Positions 1-11,134 of a stretch of DNA of 64,000 bases are shown piece by piece. How positions within the stretch are numbered: position 1 is the stretch's first letter; the number at the start of each line of letters is the position of its first letter. Under the pieces are notes generated by a model that was not told the origin of the DNA, made no database searches, and saw only the letters and a list, made by a program, of their open reading frames with translations. This DNA comes from Limnephilus marmoratus (lineage: Eukaryota > Arthropoda > Insecta > Trichoptera > Limnephilidae): contig OU862919.1 in NCBI GenBank assembly GCA_917880885.1, positions 51,807,058-51,871,057 of the forward strand, written 5' to 3'. A program made the translations under genes and the position numbers.

Positions 1-200
1 AATTAACATTTTGTTATTTTTTTCCAAAGATTAGTCTGTTAAGTTCCTAAAAGTGCCTCTTAAATTAAAGGGTTTGCTTTATATGTACAACCGCTCTCCA
101 TGGCTACCAATGTATTGATAGATTTTTTGTTTTGTAATTTTTCATTTTATATTGAAAAAAAATTGTTTTAAGTATAGGTATATACCTACATATATGTATA

Positions 201-583
201 CAGGGTGTCCGGGGGTAAAGTGCATTAACTTCGGGAGGTGATTTTACATGATGGTAGGAGTAAAAACGATTAACAACTTTTTCCGAAATTCCAACTTTTT
301 TTTCCCATACAAAAAGACGTACCTACTAAAAATACTTAGTGTGAGGTACGATCTTACTTGCTGAGAGCCTGCCGGGCGCCCGACTCGATTGTGATTGGCC
401 CGTATCGTAACAGCGGAAAATTATAAATCTGGCCGCACACGCGCGCCGGACTAATTTTATCTTTTTACCTCAAACCTACCCCTAAAAGTTGGAATTTCGA
501 AAAAAAGTTATTTATCTTTTTTACTTGTACTATCATGTAGAATCACCTCCCGAAGTTAATGCACTTTACCCCCGGACACCCTG
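201..583. mobile_element. Palindromic MITE with TA target duplication
   Basis: Both ends carry the same terminal inverted repeat, starting CAGGGTGTCCGGGGGTAAAG, with about 95 bp of pairing (201-297 against 487-583). The element is bounded by TA on each side (199-200 and 584-585), the target duplication expected for Tc1/mariner-type elements. There is no coding capacity in the 190-bp centre, so it is non-autonomous. Assignment to Tc1/mariner rests on the TA duplication only. Confidence 0.75.
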
Positions 584-1310
584 TAAATTTATGTATAATT
601 TTTGGATTCATATTCCTTTTTATAAAATTAATTTTCTTATTATTATGCGATCTCAATAGAAGTAAAGTCACAAGGAGGAAATCCATTATTGATTTTATTT
701 TGGCTATTTAATGCTATGTACAAACTGAAATAAATGTAAACTGTCGATTTCCCGAAAATTAATAAATTTAAAAAAAAAAATAACAATAAAAATAAGTATC
801 ATAAAACTAGAGAAAACTAATTTTGTTAACTTTTATTAAGTGGCGTGTTTATTGGTTAAGAAAATGAATAATTAATATATTTTTATCGATATAATGTCAT
901 AAGCAATTTTTTTTTCATAAATGTAATGATATACCTGGTGTTGAATAAGTGGGTCATGATGACCCAACCCCCACGTCCGTGTAACAAATTTCCACCCCCA
1001 TGACGCAGGGTTAAAAATGCAACAAAAAGAACAGCATTTTAGCAATATGGGTTATGTTTAGATATTTTACCCAGAGGGTTTGACAGTTTACAGGCCTTGC
1101 TAGGAGGTGTTCAATAATAACTCTTGATTAACGCGAGTCAAATATTTTTACATTGAAACTTTGTGTTCAGATTTAATAATTATCTCGCTTAGAGAAAAAG
1201 TAGGCGGACGGAACGAACATTGAAACCGGAATAATTTTGCATTATCATGCACTCGGCCGGAGAACAGTGCCCGGTGATACCGGTGGGTAAAATCGGATTT
1301 GAATAATATT
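584..1310. other. AT-rich stretch, no gene seen
   Basis: No supported gene. The only structure noticed is a short perfect palindrome, GGGTCATGATGACCC, near 953-967. A 93-codon minus-strand open frame overlapping this stretch has no recognisable domain, and half of it lies in the neighbouring repeat. Confidence 0.5.
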
Positions 1311-2016
1311 AGGGCATTACCAGAGAAAACCGGAAATACGTCATTTTCAAAAAAGTTTTTAGACGTATTGACTCTTTTCCACAAAAAAATTATAAATGGA
1401 TTTCGAAAGATTGTTCTTTTATCTAGCATTCGTATGTAAAAAATTTTGAGAAATTTTTTTAATTTTTAGAATAATAAGGTCATTCCATAGGTCGTTGGCA
1501 GATTTGTTCAATTTTCAAAAAAGTTTTTTCACACCCATTTCAAATAATAAAATCATGCAGTAAAATAAATCAATATATTATCTAGCAAACGTATGTTTTA
1601 GAATTTTAATTTTAGTTTCAATAAAATCATTAAAAAATATGTACGTACATGTGTTTCTTGGCGAAAATTGGTCCGTTTGTGTATTTATTTGCGCACTTAC
1701 AAACTAATATATTTCAGATTTTTTTAACATTCTTATTAAATTTAGACATTATTGAAAAATGATGAATACTTATAATCAAAAAATAACTACAAAAAGTATA
1801 TTATTTTAATAGTTTTATCATCACGCCTTTCAGCATTTTTGGATGAAGGTATAAATGAAAAGCTAATTTGGATTGAAATATATTCGATATTGAGTTATAA
1901 TATAAAAAAGCTGGTACGGAGAATAATTAATCTTTCTCATTGTAACCGCCCTGCACGATCGTAAGAACAACTTTCGACGAAATGTGGATTTTCGTCTGCT
2001 GGCTGGTTAAACGCTC
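1311..2016 (+). mobile_element. TTAA-flanked non-autonomous element, copy A
   Basis: About 700 bp that recur at 61851-62766 (same strand) and, more diverged, at 16811-17454 (opposite strand). The right edge is followed by TTAA (2017-2020) after the end motif ACGCTC. The left edge has decayed to ATTAGGGCATTACC, against TTAAGAGGGCATTACC in the other copies. The ends are weakly inverted (GAGGGCATTACCAG and GAGCGTTTAACCAG). There is no open frame of note. TTAA duplication is the hallmark of piggyBac-type transposition, but the terminal triplet differs from classic piggyBac ends, so the superfamily is inferred. Confidence 0.65.
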
Positions 2017-2215
2017 TTAAGGTTGTTCGTTGCTCGGCTACAGCATTATAAATGTATTGAGTTGTATGTAAAACGATTAAAATTTGGGCAAAGTTGGGTA
2101 GATAGGTACCAAGTAACTAAGTTGTAAAATATTAAAATTAAACGCTTGGCAGAATAGTTCTGGGTGAATACGAATATAGTTTAAGGAGAATCGTGGTTTA
2201 TACGTCTTCATCTAA

Positions 2216-2629
2216 TGTTCGCGCCGCTTTTAGTGATAACTCGGTGAGATACTTTTGTGTTCTTGAAATGGATTATTTTTCTATTTATGGCAACAAATGC
2301 ATCCTTTCCCCTCTCCCCTTTTTGGCCCCTCCCAAAAATCGAGTGTGTTCACGCCGGTCCGCGAGTACGAGGTGCTCATTAATATAAGTCGTTAAAAACA
2401 ATCGCTTTATCGCATCGCATCGCATTCATTGAAACTATTCAACATCCGCAAGTAAACAAGTAAAAAAGTGAAATACATCTCAGATAGTGAATTCATATTG
2501 AAAAGGAAATACATCACAGATGAACCTGCTCCTCTTCCGTGAGTGTTACCTACCTATATATTTGTTGCTATTATATTTACACAGAAGTGGATTGCCGAAT
2601 ATTTTGTTATAAACTTCTTAGCGGAAACA
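2216..2629 (+). repeat. 5' LTR of BEL/Pao element
   Basis: Direct repeat of 5064-5477, beginning TGTTCGCGCC and ending GCGGAAACA. The flanking TCTAA duplication fixes the boundary. It contains a pyrimidine-rich block near 2300-2330. No clear TATA box was picked out. Confidence 0.93.
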
Positions 2630-2632
2630 TTT

Positions 2633-2650
2633 TGGTCCTTCGAGCCGGAT
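2633..2650 (+). other. Primer-binding site
   Basis: TGGTCCTTCGAGCCGGAT lies 3 nt after the 5' LTR. It starts with TGG, complementary to the CCA tail of a tRNA, as expected for minus-strand priming. I did not assign the tRNA. Confidence 0.75.
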
Positions 2651-2858
2651 AATTTAAAGTAAAAAAGAACCAGCGCGCAATTTTACGGTGTAATATTTAC
2701 GGCATGGTGTTTCAGTGTATTATTAAATTACGGTAGGTAGATAGTTAGTGTTCGAATTCACATTATCATCGCAATATTATTATTACAGTAGAACTAGACT
2801 AGACTTCGATCTCGCGATAAATTTTTCATCAATAGAATAATTAACATCCTGTTAAAAA

Positions 2859-4781
2859 ATGCCCGAGGAATCCTCCGTCACAAAAATTAATCGTGAAATT
2901 AAACTTTTAGATGCAAGACAAAATTCGTATCTTTCTAGGACGCAGATAATTTATGATAGTATACAACATTTAAAATCGACTGTTTCAAGAAATACGTTTT
3001 GCGCGCATGCCGCTCTGTTAGTTGAGATTAGAAAAGAATTTATGGAAGTTGTTGGAAAAATTAATGATTTGAAACTCCAGATTAATTCAGAATTTATTCC
3101 AAATTTTCAAATCGAACAATCATTTGACGAACTCTACGCAATTATTCAGTTAACAGCTAAACAAATAAGTAACAATAATATAAATGAGCCTACCACGCAA
3201 CAAAAATCCCATAAAATTAATAACATTAAGCTGCCAAAGCTATCTTTACCTCCATTTGATGGAAATTTATTGGAATGGAAGATTTTTTATCAAACTTTTA
3301 AAACACACATTCATGAGAATATTGATCTCTCCGACACGGAAAAAATTCAATATTTAATTAGTGCTTTGTCGGGAAAGGCTTTAAATATATGCGCAGAAAT
3401 TCCAGCTACGGCAGATAATTATAATATTATATGGAATTCTTTAATCGGAAAATATGAGGATAGCCGGGTAATCGCGACACATTTCTTCAATCGAATTTTA
3501 AATTTAAAGTCAATCACAGTATCAAATGCATCGAATTTAGAAACTTTTATAGACCAATTTCATTCATCAATTTCAGCATTGCAACAGTTAAAAATTCCGA
3601 ATTTATTACAATGTTTCTTCGTTCACATAGGAACGCAAAAATTAGATAGGGAAACGGCCATAGCATTCGAATCTTCAATCAGAAAATCAGAGGCACCGTC
3701 GTACGATGAATTCGTAACATTTTTACATGAACAAGCCAAGATACTACATAGAACGTCAATATTACCAGAATCGAAATCACAACAGTTCGAGAAAAAAAAA
3801 TTACGTGAAGCACAATATAGCCACGCATTTCTTAGTTTAACGCATAACAAAGCAAAACACTATAAGTGCACGTTATGTAATTTGTCAGACCATACATTCA
3901 TTTTTAAATGCCCAACATTTTTAAACGCATCACCTAAGAGTAGGTTTAAGATAACTCAAAAAGAAAACTTATGTCGAAATTGTCTAAGTACAATGCACTC
4001 TACCAATACATGCAAATCGGAAAATCGGTGCAGATATTGTAATCAAAACCATAATTCTTTATTGCATTTTTATGACACTTCATCCAATTTTTCTCGTAAT
4101 ATTGAGCGAAATTTAAATCTCAAAAGCAAACCTGAAAGTAAATCTGATAATGTAACATTATGTACTCTCAATAATGGAGATGCAAACGTTTTTTCCCCAA
4201 ATCAAACCGTTTTATTAGGTACCGCATCTATTAGTGTTCTTGATTCCAGGAATAACTATCAGAAAATACGCGTTTTAATTGATAGCGCATCACAAAACGA
4301 ATTTATTACAACGAGCTGTTGTAAACGCCTTGGATTACCCTTATTCACAGATCGCAATCATACAACCATTAGAGGCATTGGAGATATTTCTCAACGCATT
4401 AAAGGAATGACTAATTTAAAGTTTGAGTCTCGCTATAATAATAAAACATCTTTCTCCATTCGACCTTTGGTAGTGGATCGCATTACAACCCAATTGCCGG
4501 CATCTTCTATAGATATGAATGCGTTGTCTTATCTAAATGAATTGCCACTCGCCGACGACAAATTCCACATCCCAGGGGTCATCGATGCAATCATTGGTGC
4601 CAATGTTTTTGGCCAAATCCTCTTACCTGGTAAGGTAAAGGGCACTCAATCATTACCGAGTGCAATCGAAACCAGTTTAGGGTACGTACTAGTCGGAAAC
4701 GCACCTACTCTCAAGCAAAGCAACGTAACTCGCAACCAAAACAAGGTTTCTCGTAAACCAAGTTTACACGCTCATTATTAA
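2859..4781 (+). CDS. BEL/Pao Gag-protease polyprotein, 640 aa
   Basis: Structural and protease polyprotein of the BEL/Pao element. The N-terminal third looks helical. From about residue 125 runs the BEL capsid-type region (DUF1759-like; LPKLSLPPFDGNLLEWKIF). Cysteine/histidine knuckles of BEL type occupy residues 336-405 (CTLCNLSDHTFIFKC, CRNC, CRYC). An aspartic-protease region of DUF1758 type lies at about 450-590, with LIDSASQNEFI at residue 472; the usual DSG is DSA here. The frame stops just after the protease, in the segment GYVLVGN that in full elements leads into reverse transcriptase. The start is the first ATG after the leader and primer site. No internal stop or frameshift is present, so it could be functional as a gag donor or a parasite of a full-length relative. 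Confidence 0.9.
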   Translation: MPEESSVTKINREIKLLDARQNSYLSRTQIIYDSIQHLKSTVSRNTFCAHAALLVEIRKEFMEVVGKINDLKLQINSEFIPNFQIEQSFDELYAIIQLTAKQISNNNINEPTTQQKSHKINNIKLPKLSLPPFDGNLLEWKIFYQTFKTHIHENIDLSDTEKIQYLISALSGKALNICAEIPATADNYNIIWNSLIGKYEDSRVIATHFFNRILNLKSITVSNASNLETFIDQFHSSISALQQLKIPNLLQCFFVHIGTQKLDRETAIAFESSIRKSEAPSYDEFVTFLHEQAKILHRTSILPESKSQQFEKKKLREAQYSHAFLSLTHNKAKHYKCTLCNLSDHTFIFKCPTFLNASPKSRFKITQKENLCRNCLSTMHSTNTCKSENRCRYCNQNHNSLLHFYDTSSNFSRNIERNLNLKSKPESKSDNVTLCTLNNGDANVFSPNQTVLLGTASISVLDSRNNYQKIRVLIDSASQNEFITTSCCKRLGLPLFTDRNHTTIRGIGDISQRIKGMTNLKFESRYNNKTSFSIRPLVVDRITTQLPASSIDMNALSYLNELPLADDKFHIPGVIDAIIGANVFGQILLPGKVKGTQSLPSAIETSLGYVLVGNAPTLKQSNVTRNQNKVSRKPSLHAHY

Positions 4782-5050
4782 TCTCACGTTCCCTGCGATT
4801 TTTATAATACCTAATAATTAATTAGTTTAGTTCAAGTAGGCATATACACCTAATTGCTATCTTTTAATCGTTTCCTTTCTTTATTATTATTATTTTTTTT
4901 TTCATCACACTCGCAATAGTGATAAGCATTAACGTTTAAGCATTGAAACACTATGTGGTAAATGTTTTTTTTTTTTTTTTTAATATATATATATATATTT
5001 ATATGTTTTTCGTTCCTATTCGCATTCTGGTTTGTTTTGACCATCCTGTC

Positions 5051-5063
5051 AAGGCCGGGGGTA
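5051..5063 (+). other. Polypurine tract before 3' LTR
   Basis: AAGGCCGGGGGTA directly abuts the TG of the 3' LTR, the place and composition expected of a plus-strand priming site. It is not a clean purine run. Confidence 0.55.
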
Positions 5064-5477
5064 TGTTCGCGCCGCTTTTAGTGATAACTCGGTGAGATAC
5101 TTTTGTGTTCTTGAAATGGATTATTTTTCTATTTATGGCAACAAATGCATCCTTTCCCCTCTCCCCTTTTTGGCCCCTCCCAAAAATCGAGTGTGTTCAC
5201 GCCGGTCCGCGAGTACGAGGTGCTCATTAATATAAGTCGTTAAAAACAATCGCTTTATCGCATCGCATCGCATTCATTGAAACTATTCAACATCCGCAAG
5301 TAAACAAGTAAAAAAGTGAAATACATCTCAGATAGTGAATTCATATTGAAAAGGAAATACATCACAGATGAACCTGCTCCTCTTCCGTGAGTGTTACCTA
5401 CCTATATATTTGTTGCTATTATATTTACACAGAAGTGGATTGCCGAATATTTTGTTATAAACTTCTTAGCGGAAACA
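5064..5477 (+). repeat. 3' LTR of BEL/Pao element
   Basis: Same length (414 bp) as the 5' LTR and no difference found by eye. It is followed at once by the TCTAA target duplication. Confidence 0.93.
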
Positions 5478-5482
5478 TCTAA

Positions 5483-6398
5483 AATGAGAATTCTTCATCA
5501 GATAACACATAACAAGTGGTTTCTCGTTTGTCTTCACTAATGCTTATAGTGACACTGACGTCAATACGAGATGAATTGCTAGTCAGATTGCAGTGCTAAA
5601 GAATGGCGTAGGAAGACGAAGAAATAAAGTATAAATAGTATCTACCCTTTGTTGAATAATTTCAGTAAGGAAAACAGCCTTTTTAAAGACATCTATTTGA
5701 GTTTCACATTTGTTTTCTTGATTGAATGAATTAACGCCGCGGAATCTTGGAAGTGGAAATTAAATCACTTTCCGGCATCCGATCGAGCTGAAACTCGACA
5801 GATATACTCGTTGTCAATGACAATGTATTCTATCAACATGAAAATCACCGAAAAACACATTGGAAATTAAAATAAATTTAAGCACTGAATCATGTTCCTA
5901 AAAATTAAGGCACACAATAAAAGTCTAATTTAAAAATCGGAATTTAGCAAGGTTAGTAACGCAGTTGATTGCGATCACAGGTAAAGACGATTCAAACCGA
6001 AGTCAAACCAAATTTTAGTTTTAAGGCATTTGAAAATAGTAAAAAAAAACTTTTTGAGGTTTCAAAGAGATCTCTGTCACGTCAATGGAAAGTGAATGTG
6101 AGATGAGAAAATCTCACATTAAATTAAATATTTAGTAAGATTTTTGGGCTACTTACCTATACGTTTTTTTATTTTATTTTTATCTAAGATCGACAAGCTA
6201 TATTTTTATTTTTTTTTATTTTTATTTTTTTATTAGGTTTGTCAACAGTGATTTACATCAAAGCTTTCACAGATACAATTACACTAAACATGGTTGATGC
6301 TATCACTAATTAAAGACAAACACAACATTGATAATATAATACTTACATATACATTACATTCATTCACACTATATCTTCTTTACATAGTATAAAATGAA
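5483..6398. other. No gene seen
   Basis: AT-rich sequence without supported coding potential. T-rich simple sequence lies at 6163-6235, followed by TAGGTTTGTCAACAGTG, which looks like the tail of a LINE 3' end on the minus strand, but no coding part is present to confirm it. Confidence 0.4.
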
Positions 6399-6399
6399 G

Positions 6400-6661
6400 T
6401 CGTTACCGCAGTATGTGCGCTTAGATCTTTTAAACTACGCAACGGATTTTCATGCGGTTTTCACCAATAGATAGAGTTTTCAAGAGGAAAGTTTATATGC
6501 ATAAAACATGCATATTATACTAGAGGAAAGTAGAGAAATTCAAAGCAGGCAGCGGGCAGCTGTCAAGCGGGCGGTGTGTTTTTGATATGTATGCAAATTA
6601 ACAGATGACGTTAGTTATAAAGGTTGGGTAAGCCACAGCAACGTGTGGCCGGGTATGCTAG
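6400..6661 (+). mobile_element. Helitron-like 3' end
   Basis: The segment ends in CTAG followed by T (6658-6662). It is preceded by a short hairpin, CCACAGCAACGTGTGG (6633-6648), and GGGTATG, the arrangement expected at a Helitron 3' terminus. The 5' terminus was not identified, so the left limit is arbitrary. Confidence 0.5.
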
Positions 6662-8221
6662 TAAACAAATAAAAATAATTTTTAACGTCGTAATGAGCGT
6701 TGAGGTTTTAATTTTCTTACAAGAACTGTAGTTTTTCCCAGAGATTGTAATAAAGCAACAAAGAAATTTCCATGAGCTATTTTGTTTTCCTTAAGAGAAA
6801 ATCGGTCGCCGAGAAATTTTAACAAACTATTGTGTCCCGAACGATATCGTGACACTCGAGGATGGACTGTAAATCTATCATTTCTGATGTAAGATAATTG
6901 ATGGCGTTTTAAAAATCATTCACAGGATGAGGTAATTTGAAGGGAGAAAGCCCTACCTTTCCTGAAGTAATATACTGCTTAAATCCAATGATGATGATGG
7001 CTGGTCTTCCATGATGAATGGCACAAGGGTTTGTTAAACTACACCGTCACTTTAGATGTTTTAATAGTATTTTTATACGAATTTCAAGCGATAGTTTCAT
7101 GGAGATGTAATCCAGATGGCGACAATTTTCGACTAACTAAAATGTAGGTGTTTTAAATTTTGTGCAATCATATTGTGCATTAGCCAAGAAGGTAGAAATC
7201 TTCTTCCTTTTATTTCTTATAGCCTTGTAAGAATGGAAAGGGACAAAAGGAGATGAATAGCAATGCGAGGACACTGGGAAAAATGAGTTTTAGTTCGTAA
7301 GCTGTTACAGAACTTAACACTGGCGCTCTTACTTCCCAGAATACAGAGCGAAAGGGACAACCACGCCTCAGGCTGATAATACCTAACTAAAATCATCAAA
7401 ATCGAATTTTTGTATTCCATATTTTTCTCCTCCAAAACTTGACCGATTTTTAGGATTTTTTTTACTAAATGTTTTAGAAGAAAATACTCTATCTCTGTAC
7501 GTATTTCTTAAAAAAATACATTGTCTAGTCTGTATATTGAACGTCTGTTGATAGGCTGATGGCGTTCAAATCAGACAATTTTAAAGATTTTTGAAGGATC
7601 CCAACTCTTAAAAGTAACTTACCAAAAAAACTAAATGCTCGGCTGGTCGATATCGATATTATATTAAAATATTTGCTACAGTAGAACACTTTTGAATGGA
7701 CACCCGCGCCGCCCGGTTTCCTCTTAAAGTCCTCTAGAAGGTGAGTTTTTACCAGAACTAGTTAACACTAGTTTAATTATATTGATTATAATACAGTGGT
7801 AAAAAACAAATCTCCGTCAAAATTAAAAAAAATCTTAAATGGATCCGAATCCAAGTTGAAATTTATTTGATTAATAAAAAATATCTCCTTTTTTAAATAG
7901 GCAATTCACCCTAAAGAGAGTGCTTTGTAAAATATCTCTTTTGAATGTAATAAATCAGGCACCTGTGTGCTATGGAAAATATTGGTTTCAATATAGTACT
8001 GATATTTTGATACGAAATTAAACGAAAATATTTGTAAAACCATTGAAAATTTCGACTCGAAAAAAATTGAAAATATTCCATTTTGCTGAATTTGGAAAAT
8101 GTTTCCAAAAATATTTCAAATATTTTCACTTGTACAAACATTTTCCGTACCTTGTTTTTATTGTGTGTATGAAGCTCGGTAAATTTACTTTCTTTTTAGT
8201 AAAAACGTCAATCTAATAATA
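6662..8221. other. No gene seen
   Basis: About 1.5 kb of AT-rich DNA. Short open frames on the minus strand (7217-7435 and 7911-8141) have no recognisable domain and low complexity, and I do not call them genes. Confidence 0.5.
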
Positions 8222-8224
8222 TCA

Positions 8225-8700
8225 ACGGAAATATGAAAGTGAACGAGACACAGAAAAAGATAACAACTAGCAACTGGGACTCGAACCCAGAACTTCTCAT
8301 CTAACCGGGAGGGTGCCTTTACCAATTTGGCCATTGCCACCTTCCATCAAACCGTTATATTTGTCAATCTCATATTTCAAATTTTAGAATTTACAATATT
8401 ATCTTCGACCATTTTTTCCATATTACGCAAATATTTTTTTCCATATACGCAAATATTAGGCAAATAACTTTTTTCAGCAGGTCAGATCCGGACGATGGAC
8501 ATGATCCCTGATGATGGACACTGCAACGATGTCCGAAACGTTGGCTAAAGAAGGAGGTAGCGCAACACGGCATAACACCACAAAACCAAATAACGGAAAG
8601 TTCTAAGAACTGGTTTTTACGAGAGGTTCTGGATTAGAGTCCCAGTGGCGACCATTATCTTTTACTATTTTTCTGTGTCTTGTTCTCTTTCATGTTTTCG
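8225..8700. mobile_element. Foldback made of two opposed tRNA-derived SINE ends
   Basis: The left half (8236-8450) is a minus-strand tRNA-derived SINE. Read on that strand it has an A-box-like TGGCCAAATTGG and a B box GGTTCGAGTCC (8285-8350 region). The right end (8600-8690) repeats the same head in the opposite direction, so the two ends pair (GAACGAGACACAGAAAAAG against its complement near 8670-8690). Between them is the CTGATGA-hairpin-CGAAAC motif described separately. A second copy of the SINE is at 37785-38005. The anticodon arm does not pair well, so this is not a functional tRNA. Confidence 0.65.
8507..8543 (+). ncRNA. Hammerhead-like motif (degenerate)
   Basis: CTGATGA at 8508-8514 is followed by a stem (GGACA/TGTCC) and then CGAAACG. 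The intact core heptamer and GAAA match the hammerhead consensus. There is one extra base before stem II, the outer stem is only two base pairs, and the region that should form stem III lacks a loop. Activity is unlikely in this copy. Confidence 0.3.
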
Positions 8701-10635
8701 TTTAGATTATTAGTGTTATCTTCTTCTTCAATGTTTTTAATTAATTTGAAACGTGCATTTATTGAAGACAGGGAAGTGATGCAAATAGGATATATGTTTG
8801 TTATGGCTTTAATTAAATTAAATTAAATGAATACCTCTTGCAAATGTCAAATCCACAGAAGTTTTCTCTTAATTGGTTGGTTTGTCCAATGTATTAGTTC
8901 AAACTCACACCGTTGCTAATTCATATTATACATTCTTCTTCAAAATCCACACTTTAGATCGGATAATACGTCTTTGAGATATGATACCGTTTATGAATAC
9001 GTGTCGAATCCGGAAAGAAATAACCTTGAGGTCCGGCCACTAAGAACATTGGAGTGGTATAGCTATAAATTTTCATCCTTCTTTAAAACCGAAAGAAGAT
9101 GTCGACGCTATGTCTACTTTTTGCCGAGTTATTAAAGTTTGAAATTACCCCCATAACGTCATGCACATATGGGCTCGAATGCCTCCCCACACCTGGCATC
9201 GATTTTGAAGACGTTTTCACGTCAAAAGCAAGAAAGGATTAGGTTTATTAAATCTTATGGTATCGTAAAATACCTAAAATGCGTGGCAGCTATCTTGGAT
9301 GGTTGCCTCGCGTTCATTCGAATATAAACGGTTCTCTAGTGTCTAGTCTATTAATGATAAGACTGTTAACAAGGAACCATAAAGTATTAATACTAATACG
9401 ACATGGAGAATTTCAGTAGCTTCTTTAAAATCTTTCTCAAGTATAATACGGGCCTTGGGGGTGGTTATATCTCCCCTAAAAGGGTTTACTCTGAAATTCT
9501 TGTCATTTATATCAATAACGTCGCACTTTCGTGAAGGGAATTTGTATGGGTCGAAGAATGCACACTATTATGAAAACGTGAACGAGGGTAACACTTTGAA
9601 CCGGTTACATAAATCACCCTAAATCTGGCTGTCTGAATACTCAAGCTTTCGCAAGAAACATTTATAAGGTTTCGTGGGAGAAGATGAAGAATACGAAGAT
9701 TGCTTTTCATACTACAAGGTACCTAATCTACTAAACTAAACTACAAGGTAGCCACGTGTTGTAAAGAAATATAAATATTTTTTTCGGAATATTTTATTAT
9801 GTATGGGATTTCATGGATTAAAATTTTTATTACTTACACTCGATTAGCTATAAGAACATTATGAAATCAGATAAAAAAATATTATAGGTATTATGTTAAT
9901 TCTTTAACGGTATTTCAGTATAATATTCATGTAAAATTGCTAAGAGCTGTCCCGAAAGTCCGCTAGATAGCAGTTAGTTTAGTTCAGAGTTTGGGCACCA
10001 GGGGGGCCAAGGGCCACGGTGCAATCTTCAGGAGCTCATTCAATTCAGATATCATTTAGCCAGCTTACAGTTAGGCCGACTATCGTATTCATCATTTGTA
10101 CACGCGAAGTATTAAATAAATCCAAGATTAACATAATCCTTTCTTTCCCAAGAAGTAATCTCCTCCCAAGATGAGTTGGAGAACTGTTTGTCTGAATGCA
10201 ACAACATCTAACAATCGTCACGTGGAACATAATGGGCATAAAAAAACATTTATTTTTGAAGATTTCTAAGTAATCACTTGATGTCTTGTATTGATATCTT
10301 ATCTTGATGTATAACCACCGATAAAGAAGATCGTGGAAGTTAAATTAATGTATGGAATCAGGGAACCTGGGGCGGTGCAGATGTAGTGGTCGAGCAGGGC
10401 GCTATTTTGGAAAGGGTGTCTCAGATTATAAAACGTCCTGTGCGCTGCATCTACTTTATCGTATCGTAACAGAACATGTGTCTGAATAGCAAAAGGCTCT
10501 TTTGTACATATATTACCATATTCGGAATATCAATAAACTCTTCCGTTTTCGCCTAGAGACGTGAATCACGTAACGCATAGCAGATGTACAAATTTATGCC
10601 ACTATATTTTCGATCATTTGAAGGAAGTATTTGTG
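8701..10635. other. No gene seen
   Basis: Nearly 2 kb without supported genes. Open frames of 60-67 codons on the minus strand (for example 9507-9710 and 10045-10239) show no domain or splice context that I recognise. Slightly GC-richer patches (9160-9210, 9960-10040) could belong to old repeats. Confidence 0.45.
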
Positions 10636-10773
10636 GTTTTTGAGACAAGATGTTACGGGTGAAATGCAGATCCCGCCAATGTCAGGGAATTTAATAAAAA
10701 TGTACTTTTTAGATGAGAAAAGTGTGGAGAAGATGAATAAATTAAGGCGCGCTCAGCAAAATTGAGGGAGATA
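10636..10773 (-). repeat. Fragment of a dispersed repeat shared with 16676-16806
   Basis: The sequence around ATGCAGATCCCGCCAATGTC, through a GAGAAAAGTGTGGA segment to AAATTGAGGGAGATA, matches the reverse complement of 16676-16806 with modest divergence. Here it stands without the palindromic part present at 16344-16674. The family is not identified. Confidence 0.6.
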
Positions 10774-11062
10774 TATTATAGTGTGGATCGATTTTTGTTT
10801 TTTGTTTTTCTTAGCAGCGGGGTGTGGAATGGATGCTCTATAGGGATACCTTTAAAAGTCATTATGACAGCATTAAGATATTTCGAGTGCAAGTACTGCC
10901 ACAAGTCAATTCAAATTTTACAAAAACATCGAGAAACTAGAAAAAGAAGGGTTTAATCTTTGCTCAATAAAAATAGTTAAAATATTAAAAAAATTAAACT
11001 TTTCATTTACTTATAATATTATCTACTAATCAAGAAACAATAAAAGTACCATTGCTACACAA

Positions 11063-11129
11063 AAAAATCACAAACAATGTTAAAAAATAATGTCAAAAAT
11101 CATAAAAGTTATTGTTGTTTGTGATTTTT
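11063..11129. repeat. Short inverted repeat at the gypsy truncation point
   Basis: Arms AAAAATCACAAACAA (11063-11077) and its complement (11115-11129) surround a 37-bp loop. The right arm ends about 6 bp from the last coding base of the truncated gypsy frame, so it sits at the breakpoint. Confidence 0.65.
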
Positions 11130-11134
11130 AAATT

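Larger units (their letters stand above)
2211..5482 (+). mobile_element. Complete non-autonomous BEL/Pao retrotransposon (gag-protease only)
   Basis: The element has a 414-bp LTR at each end (2216-2629 and 5064-5477), identical as far as I can read, flanked by the perfect 5-bp direct repeat TCTAA (2211-2215 and 5478-5482). Inside are a primer-binding site, one open frame with BEL-type gag and aspartic protease, and a purine-rich tract before the 3' LTR. There is no room for reverse transcriptase, RNase H or integrase: only 282 bp separate the frame from the 3' LTR. Identical LTRs and a clean target duplication mean a recent insertion that must have been mobilised by a partner element in trans. 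Confidence 0.93.

Noticed and set aside
1148..1429. 93-codon minus-strand frame, partly repeated at 61728-61925
   Set aside because: The similarity is due to the TTAA element, whose end both frames overlap. The remainders are unrelated.
2193..2387. 64-codon frame at the left edge of the BEL element
   Set aside because: It spans the insertion junction and the LTR; not a gene.
6163..6235. CRISPR-like or regulatory array in a T-rich stretch
   Set aside because: Only homopolymer-like simple sequence; no regular spacers. No CRISPR array exists anywhere in the window.
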